From Planctomycetota bacterium (lineage in GTDB: Bacteria > Planctomycetota > Phycisphaerae > Phycisphaerales > SM1A02), in NCBI GenBank assembly GCA_009924765.1, contig RFQW01000021.1, positions 1 through 11,478 of the forward strand: 11,478 nucleotides of DNA, read 5' to 3'. Every line of letters starts with the position of its first letter. The first letter of the stretch is position 1. This document shows, piece by piece, positions 1 through 5,070 of the stretch. Below the pieces are notes generated by a model. That model ran no database searches. It had not been told where the DNA came from and worked only from the letters and a program-made list of their open reading frames with translations. The translations under genes and the position numbers were made by a program.

Positions 1-222
1 ATGTTCCACAGCGATCTGAGCCGTCAGGTGCTGCGCGACGCGACCCTGGCCCGCCTGCTTGGCATGCCCAACGTGATCGTGACGCCCCACCAGGGCTTCC
101 GACCGGCGGTGCAGGCCATCGCGCGCACCACGCTGCAGAACGCCACGGCCTTCGAGTCGGGAAGGATGGAACGGGGCAATCTGGTTGTGGGCCCTGCCGA
201 ATCCGTTAGCCTGTCGGCATGA
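1..222 (+). CDS. D-lactate dehydrogenase-like 2-hydroxyacid dehydrogenase, C-terminal fragment (5' end outside window)
   Basis: This is the last 73 codons of a D-isomer-specific 2-hydroxyacid dehydrogenase, a cytoplasmic NAD-dependent enzyme that interconverts 2-oxo acids and D-2-hydroxy acids. The visible residues follow the C-terminal pattern of fermentative D-lactate dehydrogenases: a FHSDLSRQVLRD stretch resembling FFEDKSN.VIQDD of E. coli LdhA, then R..LL....NV..TPHQGF, then ARTTLQN...FE.G. The His of TPHQ (about residue 30 here) aligns with the catalytic acid/base His. The ATG at position 1 is almost certainly an internal Met, since the catalytic and NAD-binding domains must lie upstream. 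The stop (TGA, 220-222) overlaps the ATG of the next gene as ATGA. Exact substrate preference (lactate or another 2-oxo acid) cannot be judged from this fragment. Confidence 0.85.
   Translation: MFHSDLSRQVLRDATLARLLGMPNVIVTPHQGFRPAVQAIARTTLQNATAFESGRMERGNLVVGPAESVSLSA
207..212 (+). promoter_or_regulatory. Candidate -10 element (TAGCCT) for the chagasin-like lipoprotein
   Basis: The hexamer sits 6 nt before the ATG at 219, the distance expected between a -10 box and the transcription start, so a transcript from here would be leaderless. The ten bases at 204-213 (CGTTAGCCTG) differ at one position from CGTTAGACTG upstream of the ABC operon. No Shine-Dalgarno sequence precedes the ATG. The element lies inside the 3' end of the dehydrogenase gene, so translational coupling is the competing explanation. 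Confidence 0.35.
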
Positions 223-791
223 ACCACTGTCAGGTCGCCCGCTTCGTCGTGCTCGCACTGCTTCTCGCCGGCTGCAACAGCAACAGCGGCTCCACAACCG
301 CTTCGCAGGATCAGCCCACCAGCGTCACGGGGCGTCCGCTGCTTTCGCCGCCGCGCCGCCTGATCGCTCGCATCCGCGAGGATGTCTCCGGCGACAAGAA
401 GAAGTCCGACGGCACCGACTTCATCATGCTTGATCGCACCACCGCCAGCACGGCCAAGATCGGCGACACGCTGCGCGTGGAGCTGAAGGCCGCCACCGGC
501 ACCGGCTACCAGTGGATGTTCGCGGGCTGCGACAGCAACCCCACCGACGACGCCCTGAAGCAGGCCACCGAGCCCACCGTGATCAAGCCACTCTTCGACT
601 GGAAGAAGGGCGAAGGCAAGGTGGAACCCACCGAACCGGGCAAGCCCGGCGCTCCCGCCTACACCGTGTTCGAGTTCTCCGCCGCACAGGCCGGGACCAG
701 CACCATGCACTTCGTGCTGGTTCGCCCGTGGGAGAAGGGCGCGAAGCCCACCGACACGCGCACGCTGCAGATGACCGTGCGCGCGAAGTAA
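219..791 (+). CDS. Lipoprotein with chagasin-type (I42) protease inhibitor domain
   Basis: This 190-residue protein begins with a short lipoprotein signal (hydrophobic residues 9-17, lipobox L-A-G-C with Cys19), so the mature form should be membrane-anchored on the periplasmic side. A low-complexity linker (about 20-65) leads into a domain with the three inhibitor loops of the chagasin family: TGTGYQW (93-99, in place of NPTTGY.W), PGAP.YTVFEF (143-153) and RPWEKG (169-174). Known family members block papain-like (C1) cysteine proteases by inserting these loops into the active-site cleft. An acidic/lysine-rich insertion of about 40 residues (about 104-142) separates the first two loops. The start overlaps the preceding stop by 4 nt, suggesting co-transcription, but a -10-like TAGCCT lies 6 nt before the ATG. 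No candidate target protease is in the window. The fold assignment is fairly firm; the in vivo target is unknown. Confidence 0.82.
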   Translation: MNHCQVARFVVLALLLAGCNSNSGSTTASQDQPTSVTGRPLLSPPRRLIARIREDVSGDKKKSDGTDFIMLDRTTASTAKIGDTLRVELKAATGTGYQWMFAGCDSNPTDDALKQATEPTVIKPLFDWKKGEGKVEPTEPGKPGAPAYTVFEFSAAQAGTSTMHFVLVRPWEKGAKPTDTRTLQMTVRAK

Positions 792-809
792 GCGCGCCCG
801 AAGTCAGGT

Positions 810-1211
810 TCAACGGCGATTGTCCGGGCCATCCGGACCACGACCGCCGTCGCGCGGACCATCCGGGCCGCGGTTGCCGCCACGCGGACCGTCGGGGCCA
901 CGATCTTCGCCGCGCGGACCGCCCGGGCCACGCATGCCGTCCGGGCCCTGCATGCCGCGCATCATGGACATGCGAGCGCCCATGCCCATGCCGCCGCGCA
1001 TACGCATGCCGGCCTCGCGTCGCATCTCCTTCTTCTCATCGCCCTTGCCGATGCCGATGCCAACCAGCAGCAGCAAGAAGGCGCCGATCACGATCAGGAT
1101 CCAGCGCATCCAGCACACGCGCTTCTCAAGGCGCGCGAGGCGATCTGCGCAGCAGCACTTGCAGCAGGACGAGGCGTTGCAGCACGATGGGGTAGGAGCG
1201 GTGTCTGTCAT
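810..1211 (-). CDS. Small cysteine-cluster membrane protein with collagen-like GPDGPR repeats
   Basis: I do not recognise this 133-residue protein as a named family. Its first 21 residues carry seven cysteines (10, 11, 16, 17, 19, 20, 21), with an eighth at 33, in a CC-x4-CC-x-CCC pattern that could bind metal or form disulfides. A short charged stretch (RLARLEKR) leads into one membrane segment (about 34-54). After it come a charged patch, a Met/Gly/Arg-rich stretch (68-87) and four 10-residue repeats starting at 95, 105, 115 and 125 (GPDGPRGGNR type). Reading the minus strand is supported by AGGAA about 9 nt before the ATG, by a TAGATT -10-like box, and by a sensible membrane protein; the opposite frame gives only proline/arginine-rich sequence. 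The stop is 18 nt from the convergent lipoprotein stop. Function is unknown; surface or metal-related roles are speculation. Confidence 0.72.
   Translation of the reverse strand: MTDTAPTPSCCNASSCCKCCCADRLARLEKRVCWMRWILIVIGAFLLLLVGIGIGKGDEKKEMRREAGMRMRGGMGMGARMSMMRGMQGPDGMRGPGGPRGEDRGPDGPRGGNRGPDGPRDGGRGPDGPDNRR
829..929 (-). repeat. 30-bp tandem repeat encoding collagen-like decapeptides
   Basis: About three and a half degenerate copies of a 30-bp unit, recognisable by the recurring CGCGCGGACC followed by .TC.GG.CC on the plus strand. They encode the GPxGPRxxxR decapeptides at the C-terminus of the cysteine-cluster membrane protein. The unit length is a multiple of three, so copy number can change without breaking the frame. 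Confidence 0.7.
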
Positions 1212-1230
1212 AGGTGGTTCCTGTTGCGCA

Positions 1231-1236
1231 ATCTAC
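1231..1236 (-). promoter_or_regulatory. Candidate -10 element (TAGATT) for the cysteine-cluster protein
   Basis: Read on the minus strand, TAGATT lies 19 nt before the ATG at 1211, giving a leader of about a dozen bases that contains the AGGAA ribosome-binding site. No TTGACA-like -35 is visible at 16-18 nt spacing. The 18-bp palindrome at 1260-1277 is centred about 44 bp upstream of the predicted transcription start, a typical position for an activator site. Confidence 0.35.
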
Positions 1237-1259
1237 GCGAACCGGGGACCGATCTTGCG

Positions 1260-1277
1260 GCAGTTCACGTGAATTGC
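1260..1277. promoter_or_regulatory. 18-bp near-perfect palindrome, possible operator
   Basis: The sequence GCAGTTCACGTGAATTGC is an inverted repeat with only one mismatched base pair (1263/1274), centred on CACGTG. It lies between two divergent genes, so a dimeric regulator bound here could affect either. Which regulator family is involved cannot be said. Confidence 0.35.
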
Positions 1278-1473
1278 GCCGCGAATCAACCCCACCCCGG
1301 GGCACTTAACCCCGATTCCACCATCGATTTGGGGCGCGTTCGCCCGTCCCTCAAGCGCCACGAGGCTTCGTGCCATGAGCGCCGCTTCCCCTTCAGGTAC
1401 GGTACGAACCAAGCACGTTTGCGCGTGGCAACGTGGCCGATGACACGCTGAACGCATGCATGGTGATCACACG

Positions 1474-2334
1474 ATGAAGAACGCCGCAATCCTTCTCTCC
1501 CTCACGCTCGCCTCGATGACTGCCGCGCAGACACCACCCGCCGCACCCATCGCCAAGCCCACCACCGCGGCCAAGGCGCCCGAAAGCGACGTGCCCGCAT
1601 GCCTGACGCCCGCTCCACGCGGCGACGACGGCGGCAAGTCGCGACAGGACGAGGTGCTGCGCCGCGTGCGCGAGGCGAAGGCCCCGGTGAACGTGGTGTT
1701 CGTGGGCGACAGCATCACGCAGGGTTGGGAAGACGCGGGCGCCGCGGCGTGGAAGCGCAACTTCGAGCCGATGGGCGCCCTGCAGATCGGCGTGGGCGGT
1801 GATCGCACCGAGCATGTGCTGTGGCGACTGCAGCAGGCACCGCTGACGCCGCTTGACCCCAAGGTGATCGTGCTGATGATCGGCACCAACAACGCCGGCA
1901 CTGGCCGTGACAGCGGCGAACTGATCATCCGTGGCATCGCGGCCATCGTGGATCTGCTGCACATGCAGTGTCCGAACGCGCAGGTGCTGGTGCTGGACAT
2001 TCCGCCGCGCGGTCTGCCGATCAATCCGCTGCGTGGCGTGGTGCTGCAGGTGAATCAGGCGCTCAGCCAGCGCGCCTGGGGTGATCATGCGCGGTTCGTG
2101 CGCGTGGCGGATCGGTTCGTTCTTCCGGATGGCCGCATCGATCAGGCGGCGATGCCGGATCACCTGCACTTCTCGCCCGCGGGCTACGACGCGTGGGCCG
2201 AGGGCATCGCCCCTGCCGTCACTTCGGCGATGCCGAAGGCGAAGCCGGCGGCGCAGGAGCCTTCGGCGCCTCAGGCACCCGCGCCTCCGGCGGATCCACC
2301 AGCTGCCAGTCGGACTCCGCGAACAGGAACTTGA
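1474..2334 (+). CDS. Exported SGNH/GDSL hydrolase (PAF-acetylhydrolase-like esterase)
   Basis: This 286-residue protein has a Sec signal (MKNAAILLSL..., cleavage near A18) and an SGNH-hydrolase fold. The four blocks are clear: GDSIT with nucleophile Ser80, the block-II Gly in IGVGGDRTEH (105-114), GTNN (137-140), and D229-H-L-H232 supplying the catalytic Asp and His. The VGGDRTEHVLWRL segment is typical of the platelet-activating-factor acetylhydrolase-like branch, which includes esterases and sugar deacetylases; the true substrate is unknown. I prefer ATG 1474 to the in-frame ATG 1456 because GGTGAT lies 6 nt upstream and the signal peptide then starts cleanly. The last 35 residues are Pro/Ala-rich and overlap the end of the opposite-strand esterase for 116 nt. 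Likely location is the periplasm or cell surface. Confidence 0.88.
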   Translation: MKNAAILLSLTLASMTAAQTPPAAPIAKPTTAAKAPESDVPACLTPAPRGDDGGKSRQDEVLRRVREAKAPVNVVFVGDSITQGWEDAGAAAWKRNFEPMGALQIGVGGDRTEHVLWRLQQAPLTPLDPKVIVLMIGTNNAGTGRDSGELIIRGIAAIVDLLHMQCPNAQVLVLDIPPRGLPINPLRGVVLQVNQALSQRAWGDHARFVRVADRFVLPDGRIDQAAMPDHLHFSPAGYDAWAEGIAPAVTSAMPKAKPAAQEPSAPQAPAPPADPPAASRTPRTGT

Positions 2335-3238
2335 GCGTGCGCCCAAGGCGCGCCGACCAGCTGGGCTCGTCGTGCGTGCCGCCGGGAATCACTTCCACGT
2401 GCAGGCTGCGTCCGTAGGCGGGCTGCACCGCCTGCTCGAACCTTCGCAGCGCATCGCACAGCCCCGCGCGCTCGCGATCACCCATGTCCACCCACAGCCG
2501 ATCCACGGCGGGTGCGCGCGCGCTCCATCGGTTGATCACCGAGCCGTTGTTCCACCACAGACTTGGGCTGACCGCCGCCACGCGACCAAAGGTGCCCGCA
2601 TGTCGCTCCGCCGCGGCCAGCGAGATGATGCCGCCCAGGCTGCTGCCCATGATGGCGGTGCTTTCGCGACCCGGCTTGGTGCGATAGTGCGAATCGATGA
2701 AGGGCTTCAGTTCGGTGGCCAGCCACTGCAGATAGCGCGCACCCTCGCCGCCGCGCCCCTGCGGCTTGTTGTCGCCGCGCGCTTCCTCCACATCCACATC
2801 CGGGGTGTAGTCGGCCACGCGCTCGGGTGAGTTCCACACGCCCACGATGATGATGGGCGGGATCACGCCCTTGCGGATCAGGTCGTTGGCCACCTCGTCG
2901 GCGTGCCACTCGCGACCCATGAACGCCGTGCCCGGATCGAACACGTTCTGGCCATCGTGCATGTACAGCACCGGATAGCGCTGCTCGGCCTTCAGCGGGT
3001 GGCTGTAGCCGGGCGGCAGCCACACCACCACATTGCGCGGCAGCAGGCCCTTCTGCGCCGCCGACTGCATGGCGGCATGCATGCGCACCTCACCCGTGAC
3101 ACCGGCTGCCTTGTCCACGGCCTCGCCGGGCAACGCCGGCGGCGGCGACTTGTCGGTGCGGTGACCAACCACGTCCTGGGCGGCGAAGGCAGCAGCGTGG
3201 CGAGCGGTCCGAACATGCCACCACTGTAGCGGCAGCAA
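2219..3238 (-). CDS. Alpha/beta-hydrolase putative esterase (esterase D/IroE-like), start uncertain
   Basis: The longest open frame gives 339 residues from TTG 3238. From about residue 48 it matches the putative-esterase family (PF00756-type): VTGEVRMH, then NVVVWLPPGY (69-78), RYPVLYMHDGQNVFD (87-101), and nucleophile elbow GSSLGG with Ser200. An Asp follows in VDMGDRE (251 or 254), and the catalytic His is in GGTHDE (His289). Such enzymes hydrolyse esters, for example of acyl sugars or siderophores; the substrate here is unknown. The first 45 residues look unnatural. A TAG stop lies immediately upstream, and there is no signal peptide in this frame. A good lipoprotein signal (MAGIVVAAATVVAC, from ATG 3254 or 3269) sits in another frame and would join if one base were removed, so the 5' end may be frameshifted. 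The Pro/Ala-rich tail overlaps the SGNH hydrolase gene. Confidence 0.8.
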   Translation of the reverse strand: MLPLQWWHVRTARHAAAFAAQDVVGHRTDKSPPPALPGEAVDKAAGVTGEVRMHAAMQSAAQKGLLPRNVVVWLPPGYSHPLKAEQRYPVLYMHDGQNVFDPGTAFMGREWHADEVANDLIRKGVIPPIIIVGVWNSPERVADYTPDVDVEEARGDNKPQGRGGEGARYLQWLATELKPFIDSHYRTKPGRESTAIMGSSLGGIISLAAAERHAGTFGRVAAVSPSLWWNNGSVINRWSARAPAVDRLWVDMGDRERAGLCDALRRFEQAVQPAYGRSLHVEVIPGGTHDEPSWSARLGRTLKFLFAESDWQLVDPPEARVPEAPKAPAPPASPSASPK

Positions 3239-3269
3239 CTACGATGCCCGCCATGCCACGACGAACCAT
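3196..3269 (-). pseudogene. Possible detached lipoprotein signal peptide of the esterase (+1 frame)
   Basis: In the frame one base away from the esterase, ATG 3269 (or 3254) begins MVRRGMAGIVVAAATVVAC: two Arg, an 11-residue hydrophobic core, and a lipobox V-V-A-C with Cys at position 19. This is a textbook lipoprotein signal and matches the length of the one in the chagasin-like protein. The frame continues into Arg/Pro-rich sequence that looks out of frame, while the esterase frame opens in the same region. A single extra base between about 3196 and 3214 would explain both. Chance is the alternative, so this is a moderate call. Confidence 0.4.
3240..3245 (+). promoter_or_regulatory. Candidate -10 element (TACGAT) for the CMD/AhpD-like gene
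   Basis: TACGAT lies 7 nt before ATG 3253 and has the TAnnnT core of a -10 box. No Shine-Dalgarno sequence precedes any of the three candidate starts. If used, this gives a leaderless mRNA. The same bases are read on the other strand as part of the possible esterase signal peptide. Confidence 0.3.
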
Positions 3270-3624
3270 GAAGGAATTCCGCCAGGAGCGCGCAGCCGGC
3301 CAGAAGATGGTGATGGATTGCGACCACCTTGGCATCAAGCGTTTCTTCCGACTGGACGCCGCCAGTTACGAGGACGGCGCCCTGCCCGGCCGCACCAAGG
3401 AACTGCTGGGCCTTGTCGCCAGCGGCGTGCTGCGCTGCGACGACTGCATCGACTACCACCTGGAGCAGGCAGTGAAGGCCGGCTGGTCGAAGGCCGAGAT
3501 CCACGATGCGCTGAATGTGGCGCTGGTGGTGGGTGGCAGCATCGTGATTCCGCACCTTCGCCGCGCCTTCGCAAGCCTTGAAGAACTGCTCGCCGAGCGC
3601 GACGCAGGTACCCTTCCCGCCTGA
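3253..3624 (+). CDS. Carboxymuconolactone decarboxylase / AhpD-like protein
   Basis: This small cytoplasmic helical protein (123 residues from ATG 3253, 118 from ATG 3268, 126 from ATG 3244) belongs to the CMD/AhpD superfamily. Counting from 3253, it shows LGIKRFFRLD, then YEDGALPGRTKELLGLVAS, and the redox motif C62-D-D-C65 followed by His69 (CxxCxxxH). It ends with the family pattern ALNVALVVGGSIVIPHLRRA. AhpD-type members use the CxxC pair as a peroxidase or reductase centre; the specific partner or substrate is not known. Homologues usually begin near MKEFR (ATG 3268). ATG 3253 is 7 nt after a TACGAT hexamer and would suit a leaderless transcript, while ATG 3244 falls within that hexamer. 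The gene diverges from the esterase with almost no spacer. Confidence 0.85.
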   Translation: MPRRTMKEFRQERAAGQKMVMDCDHLGIKRFFRLDAASYEDGALPGRTKELLGLVASGVLRCDDCIDYHLEQAVKAGWSKAEIHDALNVALVVGGSIVIPHLRRAFASLEELLAERDAGTLPA

Positions 3625-3626
3625 AC

Positions 3627-3641
3627 CGCGCGATTTGCGCG
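3627..3641 (+). terminator. Small GC hairpin after the CMD/AhpD-like gene, weak terminator candidate
   Basis: CGCGC-GATTT-GCGCG forms a perfect 5-bp stem just after the TGA at 3622-3624. There is no T-run after it, so intrinsic termination is doubtful. It may only be a chance hairpin in GC-rich DNA. The beta-lactamase-family gene begins 34 nt further on. Confidence 0.2.
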
Positions 3642-3675
3642 ATCCGATGCACGCCTGAGCCGAAAGCACCCACGC

Positions 3676-4911
3676 ATGCCACGACCCCTGCAGACCGTCT
3701 CGATCCTTGCCGCACTTGCCGCCATGGGCGCGCTGGCCTGGCTGTCGGCCCCCAGCAACAGCACCACGCCATCCAACATGAAGTCTGTGGCGCTGTCGAA
3801 GCCGGCGGCGCCACCAGCGCCCGCAGCCGCGCCCATCACCGCAGCGAGCGCTGACAAGGCAGCTCCCAAGGCAATCGCCAGCGATGTGGGTGCCGATGCG
3901 CAGATCGCCGCGATCCTGAGTGCTGAACTGAAGGGCGCCAACCTTCCAGCCATGGCTGCGATCGTGGTGAAGGATGGGCGCGTGGTGGGCAGCGCCGCCG
4001 TGGGCGTGCGCAAGATGAAGGACGCCACCGCCGTCACCGTGTCGGATCCGTTTCATCTGGCCAACAACACCAAGGCGTTCACCGGCGTGCTGATCGGTCG
4101 CCTGGTCGATGAAGGCAAGCTTCGCTGGGACACCACCATCGCCGAAGCATTGGGTCGCGAGATTCCAGGCATCCACCCCGACTTCGCGGGCGTGACCGTG
4201 GACCAGCTGCTGCACCATCGTTCGGGCTTGCTGGCGCGCGGCCCAACCGAGGTGTGGGGCGCCGCACAGCGAGCCAAGGGACCCGCCGCGCAGCAGCGCG
4301 CCTCGTATGTGGAAGCCATGCTGTCGGCGGCACCCGCCAAGCAGGCAGGCCAGTACCAGTACAGCAACGCGGGCTACGCGGTGCTGGGCATGATCGCCGA
4401 GGTGGCTGGCGGCAAGCCCTACGAGCAGCTGTTGCAGGAACAGGTGCTTGCGCCGCTGGGCATCACCACCGCAGGCTTCGGCCCCGCGGGTGACGCGAAC
4501 AAGGTGGATGCACCCTGGCCGCATCTGGATGGCTCGCCCTCGTTCACCGACAACCCCGATGCCATCAACTCCTCGGCTCGCCTGCACATGAGCATGGCCG
4601 ACTGGGCCAAGTTCGCCATCTTCGAACTGGGTCACCAGCCCACGCCCCCGCTGCTGAAGCCCGAAACCTTTGCGCACCTGCAGGCGCTGCAGGGTGAGGT
4701 GAAGGACACCGAGATGGGCTACGCATGCGGCTGGTTCCGACCCAAGCGCGACTGGGCGGGCGGCCGCGCGCTGCATCATGTGGGCAGCAACGTGGTCACC
4801 TTCTCCGAAATCTGGCTGGCACCCGAGAAGGATTTCGGCGTGATGGTGGCGTGCAACGAGGGCAACCCCGAAGCTGGGGCGAAGCGTGCGACGCCGCGGC
4901 GGCGGCGATGA
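3676..4911 (+). CDS. Beta-lactamase-family (class C-like) exported protein, nucleophile Ser replaced by Asn, C-terminus frameshifted
   Basis: This 411-residue product has an N-terminal signal or anchor (about 6-24), an Ala/Pro-rich linker (to about 70) and a serine beta-lactamase/penicillin-binding-like domain of the esterase and D-Ala-D-Ala peptidase type. Of the three active-site motifs, YxN (Tyr229-Ser-Asn231) and HxG (His368-Val-Gly370) are intact. The SxxK motif reads Asn130-Asn-Thr-Lys133, so the nucleophile is missing; codon AAC at 4063-4065 is one base from Ser AGC. The reading frame also fails near a GGGG run (4876-4879), after ACNEGNPEAG, and ends in an Arg-rich tail. The natural C-terminus continues in another frame to 5000. 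As written it should lack normal acyl-enzyme chemistry: a decaying gene, a pseudoenzyme, or a sequence error. No ribosome-binding site is obvious. Confidence 0.8.
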   Translation: MPRPLQTVSILAALAAMGALAWLSAPSNSTTPSNMKSVALSKPAAPPAPAAAPITAASADKAAPKAIASDVGADAQIAAILSAELKGANLPAMAAIVVKDGRVVGSAAVGVRKMKDATAVTVSDPFHLANNTKAFTGVLIGRLVDEGKLRWDTTIAEALGREIPGIHPDFAGVTVDQLLHHRSGLLARGPTEVWGAAQRAKGPAAQQRASYVEAMLSAAPAKQAGQYQYSNAGYAVLGMIAEVAGGKPYEQLLQEQVLAPLGITTAGFGPAGDANKVDAPWPHLDGSPSFTDNPDAINSSARLHMSMADWAKFAIFELGHQPTPPLLKPETFAHLQALQGEVKDTEMGYACGWFRPKRDWAGGRALHHVGSNVVTFSEIWLAPEKDFGVMVACNEGNPEAGAKRATPRRRR

Positions 4912-5000
4912 TCGAGCGATTCCTGGGCGTGGCGCCTGGCCCGCTGAACTCGGCCCGCGACCGCAGCAACCCCGTGAAGAAGGGCAAGGCGGGCAACTGA
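4878..5000 (+). pseudogene. Out-of-frame C-terminal remnant of the beta-lactamase-family gene
   Basis: In the next frame, GEACDAAAAAMIERFLG and a basic tail (ending KKGKAGN, stop 4998-5000) continue the family's usual ending, where a helix with alternating acidic and Ala residues follows the last strand. Inserting one G into the G-run at 4876-4879 would rejoin it, giving a protein of about 441 residues. Missing one base from a five-G run is a common mutation and also a common sequencing error. Confidence 0.65.
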
Positions 5001-5045
5001 ACCCGCGATCCACGCCGATGGCTTCAGCGCATGCGCGCATCGCGT

Positions 5046-5051
5046 TAGACT
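5046..5051 (+). promoter_or_regulatory. Candidate -10 element (TAGACT) for the ABC operon
   Basis: TAGACT within CGTTAGACTG (5043-5052) lies 19 nt before ATG 5071, in the 70-nt gap after the beta-lactamase-family remnant. It would give a leader of about 12 nt. No good -35 box or Shine-Dalgarno sequence is seen. The same ten bases, with one change, precede the chagasin-like lipoprotein gene. Confidence 0.35.
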
Positions 5052-5070
5052 GCGGCATCTGGATCCACGC

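Larger units (their letters stand above)
1212..1473. other. Divergent intergenic region between cysteine-cluster protein and SGNH hydrolase
   Basis: This 262-nt gap separates two divergent genes and holds the minus-strand promoter elements and an 18-bp near-palindrome, both listed separately. It also contains a perfect 8-bp palindrome TTGCGCAA (1224-1231), a small hairpin CACGA-GGCT-TCGTG (1359-1372) and a short direct repeat GGTACGGTAC near 1397. A convincing -35/-10 pair for the plus-strand hydrolase was not found. No short coding sequence here looks real. Confidence 0.5.

Noticed and set aside
829..929. CRISPR-like array because of regular repeats
   Set aside because: The 30-bp units are contiguous with no spacers and encode a collagen-like protein tail in frame.
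820..1272. A plus-strand Pro/Arg/Ser-rich frame opposite the cysteine-cluster protein
   Set aside because: It has no ribosome-binding site and no membrane or domain features. The minus frame has AGGAA, a -10 box and a clean membrane helix.
2081..2830. A 249-codon plus-strand frame antisense to the esterase
   Set aside because: Arg/Ala/His-rich shadow frame; the esterase has its nucleophile elbow and His motif on the other strand.
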